Origin: Proteobacteria bacterium UBA2363
Lineage (GTDB): Bacteria > Pseudomonadota > Gammaproteobacteria > Xanthomonadales > UBA2363
Length of the DNA stretch: 64,000 nt
Assembly: GCA_002344355.1 (NCBI GenBank)
Contig: DDTN01000026.1
Span: 48,614 to 112,613, forward strand
Reading direction: 5' to 3'
The notes under the pieces were generated by a model, which saw only the letters and a program-made list of their open reading frames with translations, was not told the DNA's origin and ran no database searches. A program made the translations under genes and the position numbers. Below are positions 9,230-17,490 of the stretch, in pieces. The stretch's first letter is position 1; each line of letters begins with the position of its first letter.

Positions 9230-11986
9230 ATGGGACCTTCGCTGCGGCCGCGGGCGCTGTCGCTGATGCGCGAACTGCTGGAGCTGCCCGGCGCGCAGCG
9301 CCGGCAGGCCCTGCTCGCGCTGGGCAAGGACGACCCGGCCCTGATCGCCGAGGTCGAGGCCCTGCTCGCGGCCGACAGCGGGGATCCCGGGCCGCTGGAC
9401 ACGCCACTGTCGCTGCTGCCGGCCTCGACCGCCGCCGACGACCTGCCGGGCAGCACGCTCGGACCTTTCCTGATCGGCGAACGGGTCGGCCGCGGCGGCA
9501 TGGGCTCGGTCTACCGCGGCGAACGGATCGGCGACGACTTCCGGCAGGCGGTGGCGGTCAAGGTGCTGCGCCGCGGCCTGGACAGCGACGACATCGTCGC
9601 CCGGTTCCTGCGCGAACGGCGCATCCTGGCCGCGCTCGACCATCCCAGCGTGGCCCGCCTGGTCGACGGCGGCCGGACCCCCGATGGCCGCCCCTGGCTG
9701 GCCATGGAGTTCGTGCACGGCGAGCCGATCACCACTTGGTGCGATCGCCACCGCGTCGACCTGCGCGGCCGGCTGGCGCTGCTGCTGGAGGTCGCTGCGG
9801 CGGTCCAGCACGCCCACGAACGGCTGGTCGTCCATCGCGACCTGAAGCCGGCCAATGTCCTGGTCGACGGCCAGGGGCGGGTCCGCCTGCTGGACTTCGG
9901 GATCGCCAAGCTGGTCGACGCCGATGGCCCCGGCCTGACCGTCGCCGACGGCATCGCCGTCGCCCTGATGACGCCGGAGTACGCGGCCCCGGAACAGTTC
10001 GACGGCGGACCGATCACCGCCGCCACCGACGTCTACGCCCTGGGCGTCCTGCTCTACGAACTGGTCGCGGGCCGCCTGCCCCTGCAGCTCGATCGCGGCG
10101 ACCGCGACCTGCGGGCCAAGGTCTCCGGGTGCGCACCGGCCAGGCTGGCGCAGGCGCCGTTCCTCGGCGACGGCGATCCCAGCGCGGTCCTGGCCCGCCG
10201 GGCCACCGGCGAGCGCGGCTACCGGCGGTTCGTCCGCGGCGACCTCGAGCGGATCGCGGAGACCGCCCTGGCCAAGGAACCGGAGCGGCGCTACGCCACC
10301 GTGCAGGCGCTGGCCGACGACCTGCACCGGCTGCTGGCCGGGGAGCCGGTCCGGGTGTCCGGCGACGACTGGCGCTACCGCATGGGCAAGTTCATGGCCC
10401 GCCATGCGGCCGGGGCCGCGCTCGCCGCCGTCGCCGCCCTCCTGCTGGCCGGCGCCGCCGCGGCGCTGGCCTGGCAGTGGCGGGAGGCGCACGGCCAGGC
10501 GCGCATGGCGATGGCCGAGGCCGATCGCGCCAGCGCGGTCCGCGACTACCTCACCCTGATGTTCAGGGAGGCCGGCGCCAACGCCAGCGCCGGCCGCGAA
10601 GCGACCGCGCGGGACGTCCTGGACGCCAGCGCGGCGCGCGTCGAATCGGTGTTCGCGGACGATCGCCAGACCCGCCAGCAGGTGCTGGCCGCTCTGGCCG
10701 AGCTCTACATCCACCTGCAGGACTATCCGGGCGCCGAACCCCTGCTGGAGCGCTTCCTCGCCCTCGAGGAGGGCGACACGCCGGCGGAACTGCGCATCGC
10801 CGCGCTCGACGACCTGGCCCAGGTGCGGTTCCGCCAGGGCCGCTCGGAGGAGGCCCTGGCCCTGGTCGAGCAGGCCCTGGTCCTGGCTCGCGCCGACAGC
10901 CGGGCCGGTCGCCGGCGCAGCGTCTCGCGGATCCTGGTGACGCGCGGCCAGGTGATGCGCACCCTGGGCCGCCTGCCGGAGGCGATCGCCGACCTGGAAC
11001 GGGCGGTGATCGACGCCATCGCCACCGAGGGCGCCGATGGACGCCAGGTGGTGGTCGCCCGCAACAGCCTGGCCGCCACCTACATGGCGGCCGGCCGCAG
11101 CGACGATGCCCTGGTCGAGTTCGAACAGGCGCTGGCCAGCCTGCGGCAGCTGGGCCTGGGCGAGAGCCACGAGGCCGCGAACATCCTCAACAACCAGGCG
11201 GCGCTGACCTACACCCGCGGCCGCCTGGATCGCGCCGAGGCGTTGTTCGAACGGGCGCTCGCGGTACGCGAGCGGGTCAGCGGCCAGTCCGCCGGCCTCG
11301 GCGCGGTGTCGATCAACTACGGCCGGGTCCTCATGCTGCGCAATCGCCTGGAGGATGCCCGCGAACATCTCGAGCGCGGTCTGGACCTCGTCTCCCGGTT
11401 CACCGCGACGGACAGCGTCGATGCCGCCAGCGCCCGCCTGGTGCTGGCCGAGCTGGCCCTGCTCCGCGACGACCCGGCGACCGCCGCGCAGCAGGCGGCG
11501 ATCGCCCGTGCCGACTTCCAGGGCCGGCTGGGCGAGCACCATTTCCTGGCCGCGCGCGCCCAGGCGACCCTGGCCGAGGCCCGCCTGCGCGACGACGACG
11601 CCGATGCCTCCCGCCTCCTGGTGGACGCCGCCGTGGCAACGCTGGAAAGCCAGGGGCAGGCGGCCGCGCCCTTCCTGGCGCAGGCGCTGTGCCTGCGGGC
11701 GGAGCTGGCCCTGCTGGAAGGCCGGGCCGGTCAGGCGCTGGCGGATGCCGGGCATTGCCGGGCGCTGCGCGTGCCGCGCATGGACGCCGATGCCTGGCCG
11801 ATCGCCGAGGCCGACCTGCTGCGCGCCGCTGCACTGCAACAGATGCGCCGGGCCGACGCGGCCGGCCTGCGCTCGACCAGCCTGGAGCGGCTGCGGTCGA
11901 CGCTGGGACCCGGCCATCCCCTGGTCCGACGGCTCGCCGGGCTGGCGCGCATGGCCGCCCCGCCGGGCCCGGCCAGGGCGCCGTGA
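9230..11986 (+). CDS. transmembrane Ser/Thr protein kinase with TPR repeats (second paralogue)
   Basis: A 918-aa paralogue of the preceding kinase with the same architecture. It has an N-terminal leader (RALSLMRELLELP), a kinase domain at about 80-372 (GRGGMGSVY, Lys111, HRDLKPAN with Asp204, DFG 222-224, APE), a membrane helix at about 393-415, and a long repeat region. The repeats here are more canonical tetratricopeptides, for example EPLLERFLALEEGDTPAELR, LNNQAALTYTRGRLDRAEAL and LVEFEQALASLRQLG. The kinase halves are closely alike and the sensor halves diverge, as expected if duplication gave one pathway two inputs. ATG 9230 has a GGAGG upstream at longish spacing. Confidence 0.9.
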   Translation: MGPSLRPRALSLMRELLELPGAQRRQALLALGKDDPALIAEVEALLAADSGDPGPLDTPLSLLPASTAADDLPGSTLGPFLIGERVGRGGMGSVYRGERIGDDFRQAVAVKVLRRGLDSDDIVARFLRERRILAALDHPSVARLVDGGRTPDGRPWLAMEFVHGEPITTWCDRHRVDLRGRLALLLEVAAAVQHAHERLVVHRDLKPANVLVDGQGRVRLLDFGIAKLVDADGPGLTVADGIAVALMTPEYAAPEQFDGGPITAATDVYALGVLLYELVAGRLPLQLDRGDRDLRAKVSGCAPARLAQAPFLGDGDPSAVLARRATGERGYRRFVRGDLERIAETALAKEPERRYATVQALADDLHRLLAGEPVRVSGDDWRYRMGKFMARHAAGAALAAVAALLLAGAAAALAWQWREAHGQARMAMAEADRASAVRDYLTLMFREAGANASAGREATARDVLDASAARVESVFADDRQTRQQVLAALAELYIHLQDYPGAEPLLERFLALEEGDTPAELRIAALDDLAQVRFRQGRSEEALALVEQALVLARADSRAGRRRSVSRILVTRGQVMRTLGRLPEAIADLERAVIDAIATEGADGRQVVVARNSLAATYMAAGRSDDALVEFEQALASLRQLGLGESHEAANILNNQAALTYTRGRLDRAEALFERALAVRERVSGQSAGLGAVSINYGRVLMLRNRLEDAREHLERGLDLVSRFTATDSVDAASARLVLAELALLRDDPATAAQQAAIARADFQGRLGEHHFLAARAQATLAEARLRDDDADASRLLVDAAVATLESQGQAAAPFLAQALCLRAELALLEGRAGQALADAGHCRALRVPRMDADAWPIAEADLLRAAALQQMRRADAAGLRSTSLERLRSTLGPGHPLVRRLAGLARMAAPPGPARAP

Positions 11987-12016
11987 GCGCCCGGCCCGGG
12001 GCCACCGGGCCAGCTG

Positions 12017-12030
12017 GTCACCTGTGTGAC
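12017..12030. promoter_or_regulatory. candidate operator (GTCAC-N4-GTGAC inverted repeat)
   Basis: A perfect 5-bp inverted repeat with a 4-nt centre lies about 50 nt upstream of the aminomuconate-semialdehyde dehydrogenase start. Transcriptional control by kynurenine-responsive regulators is known for such pathways, but no regulator gene is in the window, so the assignment is by position only. Confidence 0.25.
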
Positions 12031-12068
12031 AATTCCGGCGCCGCGGCGCAGCCTGCGGTCAGTACCGC

Positions 12069-12074
12069 TACCCT
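12069..12074 (+). promoter_or_regulatory. putative -10 element of the ALDH gene (leaderless arrangement)
   Basis: TACCCT, 6 nt before the ATG, fits TANNNT. The intervening AGGACC could instead act as a very close ribosome site, so the reading is ambiguous. Confidence 0.25.
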
Positions 12075-12080
12075 AGGACC

Positions 12081-13535
12081 ATGGCAGACTCGATCGGGCA
12101 CCTGATCGGCGGCGACCGCGTCGACGGCCGTGGTGAACTCCTTGCCGTGCACGATCCCGCGACCGGCGGCGTCCACGCCCGGCTCGCGGAGGCCGATGCC
12201 AGCCAGGTCGACGCCGCCGTCGCCGCCGCCCAGGCGGCGTTCCCGTCCTGGTCGGCGCTGGCCCCGGACCGGCGCGGCGCGCTGCTGCGCGGCCTGGCAG
12301 ACGCCGTCGAGGCGCGCCTGGACGAGTTCGCAGGCGCCGAGTCGCTCGACACCGGCAAGCCGCTCGCCCTGGCCCGGCGCCTGGACATCCCGCGCGCGAT
12401 CGCCAACCTGCGCTTCTTCGCCTCGGCCGCCGAGCAGTTCGCCAGCGAGAGCCACCACGGCCAGGCCGGACTCAACTACACGCTCCGGCAGCCGCTGGGC
12501 GCGGTCGCCGCGATCTCGCCGTGGAACCTGCCCCTCTACCTGTTCACCTGGAAGATCGCGCCGGCCCTGGCCGCCGGCAACACCGTGGTCGGCAAGCCCT
12601 CCGAGGTGACGCCGCTGACCGCCGCCCTGCTCGGCGAGCTGACCCGCTCCCTGGGCTGGCCGCCCGGCGTGCTCAACATCGTGCACGGCCGCGGCGCCTC
12701 GACCGGCGCCGACCTGGTCGGGCATGACGGCCTGCGGGCGATCACCTTCACCGGCAGCACCCGGGTCGGTGCCGGCATCGCCGTCGAATCGGCGGCGCGC
12801 TTCCGCAAGCTGTCGCTGGAACTGGGCGGCAAGAACCCCACCATCGTCTTCGACGATGCCGACTTCGACGCCGCGGTCGACGGCGCGGTCCGCGCCGCCT
12901 TCAGCAACCAGGGCCAGATCTGCCTGTGCGGCTCGCGCATCCTGGTCCAGGGCACCGTGTACGCGCGCTTCCGCGAGGCCTTCCTGGCGCGGGTGGCCGC
13001 GCTGCGCACGGGCGACCCGCTGGATCCCGCCAGCGATCTCGGCGCCGTGGTCTCGCAGGCGCACTTCGACAAGGTGCTCGGCTGCATCGAGCGCGCCAGC
13101 GCCGAGGGTGGCGAGATCCTGGCCGGTGGCGCGCCGGTGCGGCTGGCCGGGCGCTGCGCGGACGGCTGGTTCCTGGCGCCGACCGTGATCGAGGGCCTGG
13201 CGCCGGGCTGCGCGACCAACCAGGAGGAGATCTTCGGGCCGGTCGCGACCCTGTTGCCGTTCGCGGACGAGGAGGAGGCGCTGGCGATCGCCAACGGCAC
13301 CCGCTATGGCCTGGCCTGCTCGCTGTGGACCCGCGATCTCGGTCGCGCCCACGGCATGGCCGAACGGCTGCGCTGCGGCCTGGTCTGGATCAACACCTGG
13401 CTGCAACGCGACCTGCGCACGCCGTTCGGCGGCAATGGCGACTCCGGGATCGGCCGCGAGGGCGGCCTGGAGGCCATGCGCTTCTTCACCGACACCCGCA
13501 ATGTCTGTGTCCACTGGGGAGAACCACGAAGATGA
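12081..13535 (+). CDS. 2-aminomuconate 6-semialdehyde dehydrogenase (aldehyde dehydrogenase family)
   Basis: NAD-dependent aldehyde dehydrogenase (484 aa) that would oxidise 2-aminomuconate semialdehyde, the product of ACMSD, to 2-aminomuconate. The ALDH landmarks are ISPWNLPLYLF, FTGST, the general base Glu247 in LELGGKN and the nucleophile Cys281 in NQGQIC. The C-terminal GIGREGGLEAMRFFTDTRNV is the pattern seen in the aminomuconate/hydroxymuconate semialdehyde branch. The substrate call rests on that similarity and on the nearby RidA-type deaminase, HAAO, ACMSD, KynU and Kmo. A related betaine- or hydroxymuconic-semialdehyde role is the alternative. Its stop codon overlaps the start of the next gene. 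Confidence 0.85.
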   Translation: MADSIGHLIGGDRVDGRGELLAVHDPATGGVHARLAEADASQVDAAVAAAQAAFPSWSALAPDRRGALLRGLADAVEARLDEFAGAESLDTGKPLALARRLDIPRAIANLRFFASAAEQFASESHHGQAGLNYTLRQPLGAVAAISPWNLPLYLFTWKIAPALAAGNTVVGKPSEVTPLTAALLGELTRSLGWPPGVLNIVHGRGASTGADLVGHDGLRAITFTGSTRVGAGIAVESAARFRKLSLELGGKNPTIVFDDADFDAAVDGAVRAAFSNQGQICLCGSRILVQGTVYARFREAFLARVAALRTGDPLDPASDLGAVVSQAHFDKVLGCIERASAEGGEILAGGAPVRLAGRCADGWFLAPTVIEGLAPGCATNQEEIFGPVATLLPFADEEEALAIANGTRYGLACSLWTRDLGRAHGMAERLRCGLVWINTWLQRDLRTPFGGNGDSGIGREGGLEAMRFFTDTRNVCVHWGEPRR

Positions 13536-14188
13536 CGACCCCGTACGAGAGCACGCCGGCGATGCCGGCCAGGCCACCCGTCCGCCGACGCGGTGGCCCC
13601 CGCCGGCGCCCGCCCGGCCCCGCCCGCTGGCTGCTGCTGGCGCTGGTCGCCGCAGGCGCGCCCGCGCCCGCGGCCGCCCAGGGCCAGGTGCCGACCGCGA
13701 TGCCCGAGCTGGAACGCTACTGCCAGCAGGCGCCCTGCCGGCGCAACGTGGCGATCGCCGTGAACCTCGCCGACGGCCGGGTCCAGGAGGAATCCCGGCC
13801 CCTGTACCGGCCGGCGATCGCCCGCGACAGCCTCAGCATCCTGCTCGGCGAGGAGCTCGAGGCGGTCGCCGAGTTCGACGGCAGCCAGTTCCTGGGCTGG
13901 CGCGAAGTGCGCCGCCGGGAATCGGCCCGGACGCCGGTGCTCAGCTTCCGGGTCAGCCAGTCCCCCGGCGATCCCAGCGTCGCCCTGCAGGTGTCCAACG
14001 CCGGCAACCAGCCGGTGAAGCTGCGCCTGTTCATCCGCACCCCGGGCGCGGCCACCGGCGACTACACCTCGAGCTGCCCGGTGATCGCCGGTGGCTCGGT
14101 GTTCGAGTACTGGTCGCAGCCGGTGATCGAAGTGATCGTCACCGATGCCCTGCCGCTCGGCGACGACGGCGCGCTGCTGTGCGATTGA
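13532..14188 (+). CDS. exported protein of unknown function in the aminomuconate cassette
   Basis: Not recognised. The 218-aa product has an Arg/Pro-rich N-terminus, then a hydrophobic segment (WLLLALVAAGAPAPAAA, about 32-48) resembling a signal peptide with cleavage after AAA. The mature part (~170 aa) looks beta-rich and contains cysteines in CQQAPC, SSCPV and the terminal LLCD that could form disulfides. The start overlaps the ALDH stop (ATGA), so it is translationally coupled, and the deaminase gene follows 78 nt later. An internal Met at codon 11 may be the true start. Its place between two pathway enzymes is the only hint about its role. Confidence 0.7.
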   Translation: MTTPYESTPAMPARPPVRRRGGPRRRPPGPARWLLLALVAAGAPAPAAAQGQVPTAMPELERYCQQAPCRRNVAIAVNLADGRVQEESRPLYRPAIARDSLSILLGEELEAVAEFDGSQFLGWREVRRRESARTPVLSFRVSQSPGDPSVALQVSNAGNQPVKLRLFIRTPGAATGDYTSSCPVIAGGSVFEYWSQPVIEVIVTDALPLGDDGALLCD

Positions 14189-14266
14189 CCGCCATCGCCG
14201 GCGGCCGTCCAGCTGCCGCGCGGGCCGCCGGAAGCCGGAACCAACGTCCGGAAGGAGCGTGCAGCC

Positions 14267-14695
14267 ATGGCCGATGAGGCGATCCAGGCCAGCGGCGCGC
14301 CCGCCCCGGTCGGGGCCTACCCGCATGCGCGCCGGGTCGGCGACCTGCTGCTGCTGTCCGGCATCGGTCCCCGGCAGCCCGGCAGCAACGCCATCCCCGG
14401 CAACCGCCACGACCCGCAGGGCCGGCTGGTCGGCCACGACATCGAGGCCCAGACCCGCGCGGTGTTCGCCAACGTGCGCGCCGTCCTCGAGGCCAGCGGC
14501 GCCGGCTGGGAGGACCTGGTCGACGTCACCGTGTACCTGACCGACATGGCCGGCGACTTCGCGCGCTACAACGCGGTCTGGGCGGAGTTCTTCCCCGACC
14601 CGGCACGGGCGCCGTGCCGGACCACCCTGGGCATCAGCGCGCTGCCGACGCCGATCGCGATCGAACTCAAGTGCGTGGCGCAGCTTCGCCGCTGA
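14267..14695 (+). CDS. 2-aminomuconate deaminase (RidA family)
   Basis: A 142-aa RidA/YjgF-fold protein, the same length as the known 2-aminomuconate deaminases of pseudomonads. The trimeric RidA core is visible in ASGAPAPVGAYPHARRV, LLLLSGIGPRQPG and VDVTVYLTDMAGDFARYNAVW, with the conserved Arg in ARAPCRTTLG. In this context it would convert 2-aminomuconate to 4-oxalocrotonate and ammonia. General enamine/imine deaminase activity is the alternative. A good ribosome site (AAGGAG) lies 9 nt upstream. Its 3' end overlaps the convergent antiporter gene by 29 nt. Confidence 0.85.
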   Translation: MADEAIQASGAPAPVGAYPHARRVGDLLLLSGIGPRQPGSNAIPGNRHDPQGRLVGHDIEAQTRAVFANVRAVLEASGAGWEDLVDVTVYLTDMAGDFARYNAVWAEFFPDPARAPCRTTLGISALPTPIAIELKCVAQLRR

Positions 14696-16307
14696 GCGAG
14701 GCGCGCACGGTGGTGGCCGCCTGTTCGGCGGCGTCCTCGAACGGATCGAGAAGGATGTCGACGCCCAGGCGGCGCAGGCGCGCGGCGGCATCGGGCAGGC
14801 GCGCGGCGGCGGCGAAGCGGCCCCGGAAGCCGGCCTCGGCCAGCGCCCGGCGAAGGTGGCCGACGCTGTCGGTGTCGGCCAGGGTGGAGACCGCCAGGCG
14901 CGCGCCGGACAGCGGCAGGGTGTGCGCGAATTCCGGATCCTCGGCGTCGCCGAAGCGCACCGGCAGGCCGAGCCGGCGCGCCTGCTCGACCGCCACCGGA
15001 TCGAAATCGATGCCGAGCGCCGGCACGCCCTCGCGCCGGATCGCCGCCAGCAGCCGGGCGCCGTAGCGGCCGGTACCGAACACCAGCACCGCCGGCGGCT
15101 CGGCCGCCGGGGCCTCGCTGCGCTCGCGCCACGGATCCCTGCGCTCGAACGCGCCCAGCCAGGGACCGATCCAGGCGAACAACCGGTGCGAGTACATGAT
15201 CATGTAGGACGACAGCGCGATGGTGACCAGCCCGACCAGGGTCACCAGGCTCAGGGCGGGAGCGCCGACATGGCCGAGGGCCACGCCCATGGCCACGAAG
15301 ATCACCGAGAACTCGCTGATCTGGGCCACGGTCAACCCGGCCAGGAAGCCGGTCCGCCGCCGGTAGCCCATGAAGCCCATGATCGCCATGACGATCAGCG
15401 GGTTGCCGACCAGGACGAAGACCGACAGCACCAGGGCCGCGGGCAGCTGGCTGCCGAGGTCGGCGAACGCCAGCTTCGAGCCGAGCTCGACGAAGAAGAA
15501 CAGCAGCAGGAAGTCGCGCAGGCCGCTCAGTCGGGCGCCCACGGCCTCGCGGAACGGCGTGCCGGCCAGCGCGAAGCCGGCGATGAAGGCGCCGACCTCC
15601 TTGCTCAGGCCCAGCTGTTCGCCGAGCGCGGCCAGGGCGACGCCCCAGGCCACCGAGAACACCACCATCAGCTCGGGCGCGGTCGCCATCCACGGCAGGA
15701 TCCAGCGCAGGCCGAAGCGGACCAGGACGAACACCGCCAGCATCGCGGCGAGCAGCCGGATGCCCCAGCCCCACCAGTCGATCGCCCCCTGTTCGGCGCC
15801 GGCGCCCACGCCCAGCGCGCCGATCACCATCATCGCCAGCACCACGGCGATGTCCTGGACGATCAGGAAGCCGGTGGCGATGCGCCCGTGCAGGGAATCC
15901 AGTTCGCGCTTGTCGCCGAGCAGCTTGATGATGATGATGGTGCTGGAGAAGGTCAGCGCCACCGCGACGTACAGCGCGGTCACGCCGTCCATGCCCATCG
16001 CCAGGGCGATCAGGAAGCCGAAGGCGATGGTGAATCCGAGCTGGCCCAGGCCGGTGGCCATCGCCACCGGGCCGAGCTGGCGGACCAGCGCCGGGTCCAG
16101 CTTCAGTCCCACCAGGAACAGCAGCACGGTGACGCCGAGCTGCGCCAGCACCTCGACGGCATCGTTGTGGCCGACCCAACCCAGCACCGCCGGGCCGACC
16201 AGGATGCCGACGACGATGAAGGCGACGATCGAGGGCTGCCGCAGGCGGGCCGCCAGCAGGCCGATGCCGGCGGCCAGCGCGAGGATCCAGGCGAAGTCCA
16301 GGAACAT
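14667..16307 (-). CDS. Kef-like CPA2 monovalent cation:proton antiporter with TrkA-N domain
   Basis: A 546-aa inner-membrane protein. Residues 1-390 form about 12 helices of the CPA2 (Na+/H+ exchanger) fold, with ALTFSSTIIIIKLLGDKRE and GRIATGFLIVQDIAVVLAM marking the transport core. Residues ~410-530 are a Rossmann TrkA-N nucleotide-binding domain (VLVFGTGRYGARLL, then GIDFDPVAVEQA). This is the KefB/KefC/YbaL layout, usually K+ efflux gated by nucleotide or glutathione adducts. The length fits YbaL-type members better than KefC. It is transcribed against the deaminase gene and divergently from HAAO. Confidence 0.88.
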   Translation of the reverse strand: MFLDFAWILALAAGIGLLAARLRQPSIVAFIVVGILVGPAVLGWVGHNDAVEVLAQLGVTVLLFLVGLKLDPALVRQLGPVAMATGLGQLGFTIAFGFLIALAMGMDGVTALYVAVALTFSSTIIIIKLLGDKRELDSLHGRIATGFLIVQDIAVVLAMMVIGALGVGAGAEQGAIDWWGWGIRLLAAMLAVFVLVRFGLRWILPWMATAPELMVVFSVAWGVALAALGEQLGLSKEVGAFIAGFALAGTPFREAVGARLSGLRDFLLLFFFVELGSKLAFADLGSQLPAALVLSVFVLVGNPLIVMAIMGFMGYRRRTGFLAGLTVAQISEFSVIFVAMGVALGHVGAPALSLVTLVGLVTIALSSYMIMYSHRLFAWIGPWLGAFERRDPWRERSEAPAAEPPAVLVFGTGRYGARLLAAIRREGVPALGIDFDPVAVEQARRLGLPVRFGDAEDPEFAHTLPLSGARLAVSTLADTDSVGHLRRALAEAGFRGRFAAAARLPDAAARLRRLGVDILLDPFEDAAEQAATTVRASLSGEAAPRT

Positions 16308-16477
16308 CCGGCAGGGTCCGCGATCGGCCTGGGTCGGAAGCGCAGATTAGCAGGCTCCTCCCCACGCCCTGGCTGGCCCCGGATCCCGGCCGGGTTCCAG
16401 GGCGAGGCCCGCCGTCCCTCCTCGGGGTTCGTCCCGCCTGCGCCACGGCACCGCGTTGGCCTGCCCACGCCGGGGGA

Positions 16478-16554
16478 TCCCTGCTCCCTGCTCCCTGCTC
16501 CCTGCTCCCTGCTCCCTGCTCCCTGCTCCCTGCTGCCTGCTGCCTGCTGCCTGC
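16478..16554. repeat. heptanucleotide tandem repeat (11 units) upstream of HAAO
   Basis: Eight perfect TCCCTGC units are followed by three TGCCTGC units with no interruption. It sits in the divergent gap between the antiporter gene and HAAO, ending 58 nt before the HAAO start. On the other strand it reads as repeating Gly-Ser-Arg-Glu-Gln in spurious frames. A 7-bp unit is prone to slippage, so the copy number may vary between isolates. Confidence 0.95.
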
Positions 16555-16612
16555 GCCCTGTGCGACCATGCTGGCCCGGCGACCTGCCGGGAAGTCCCGT
16601 CGAGGTCAGCCG

Positions 16613-17134
16613 ATGCGCCTGCCGCCACCGATCGATTTCCGCCGCTGGATCGACGAGCACCGGCACCTGCTCAAGCCGCCGGTGGGCAACAAGTGCATCT
16701 ACGACGGCGATTTCATCGTCATGGTGGTCGGCGGTCCGAACCGGCGCAGCGACTGGCACGTCGACGAGGGCCCGGAGTTCTTCCACCAGATCGAGGGCGA
16801 GATGGTGCTGCGCCTGATGTACGAGACCGGCCCGGAGGACGTGCCGATCCGCGCCGGCGAGATCTTCTACCTGCCCCCCGGCATCCCGCACTCGCCGCAG
16901 CGGATGGCCGGCTCGGTCGGCCTGGTGCTCGAACGCCGGCGCCTGCCGCACGAGCGCGACGGCCTGCAGTGGTACTGCCCGGCCTGCCACCACAAGCTGT
17001 ACGAGGAATTCTTCACCCTGCAGGACATCGAGCGCGACTTCCCGCCGGTGTTCGAGCGCTTCCACGGCTCGCTGCAGCGACGCACCTGCCCGGCCTGCGG
17101 CACGGTGCATCCGTTGCCCGCCGGGGGCGCCTGA
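16613..17134 (+). CDS. 3-hydroxyanthranilate 3,4-dioxygenase
   Basis: Cupin extradiol-type dioxygenase (173 aa) opening 3-hydroxyanthranilate to 2-amino-3-carboxymuconate semialdehyde. Fe(II) ligands are His49, Glu55 and His93 (SDWHVDEGPEFF and PPGIPHSPQR). The C-terminal rubredoxin-like iron site typical of bacterial HAAO is complete, with Cys122/Cys125 (CPAC) and Cys159/Cys162 (CPAC). The start at MRLPPPIDF has a GAGGT ribosome site. A longer frame of 15 more codons adds an unconserved Arg-rich stretch. It stands alone, about 2 kb from the deaminase and about 2.3 kb from ACMSD, separated by genes on the other strand. Confidence 0.95.
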   Translation: MRLPPPIDFRRWIDEHRHLLKPPVGNKCIYDGDFIVMVVGGPNRRSDWHVDEGPEFFHQIEGEMVLRLMYETGPEDVPIRAGEIFYLPPGIPHSPQRMAGSVGLVLERRRLPHERDGLQWYCPACHHKLYEEFFTLQDIERDFPPVFERFHGSLQRRTCPACGTVHPLPAGGA

Positions 17135-17490
17135 TCGCGTCGGCCCGCCTGCGGGCCGGCTGGCGTCGAGGCTCGGCGGATGGCCAGGGACCCTGGATCG
17201 CGGAGCGGGGTTCGGGAAGCGCAGCGCGATGGCCCCCGCTGTCGCCAAGGGAAACCTGGCCGGCGTCGCGTCTCAGCCACGGCCAGGCCCGCCGGCCCTG
17301 CCAGACGCCTGCGGCCGGTGCGACGACGGCACGCCTTCCATGCGCACGGCAGGAGATGGCGGCCCCGGCTACGGGGGTGGCTGGGCTTCGGCAGTATCCA
17401 GGTGACGACCAGGGCCGTCGTTGCAGAGACCTCCGGGGCCGGCAGCGGCTGGCGCCGCGCCACCGGGCGCAGCCCGGCTGCCGGCTGGGT
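17135..17490. other. intergenic region between convergent genes, no gene seen
   Basis: No frame here shows protein-like character. A 7-bp stem with a 4-nt loop (17141-17158, CGGCCCG/CGGGCCG) just after HAAO could end its transcription, but no T-run follows. The rest is GC-rich without recognisable sites. Confidence 0.5.

Noticed and set aside
5622..9407. 1261-codon minus-strand frame opposite the sigma factor and first kinase
   Set aside because: It mirrors the codon bias of the kinase genes, contains no domain and has no ribosome site. The same holds for the 8315-11917 minus frame.
16478..16554. CRISPR array or repetitive protein in the heptamer region
   Set aside because: The units are contiguous 7-mers without spacers, and the Gly-Ser-Arg-Glu-Gln repeats arise only from out-of-context frames.
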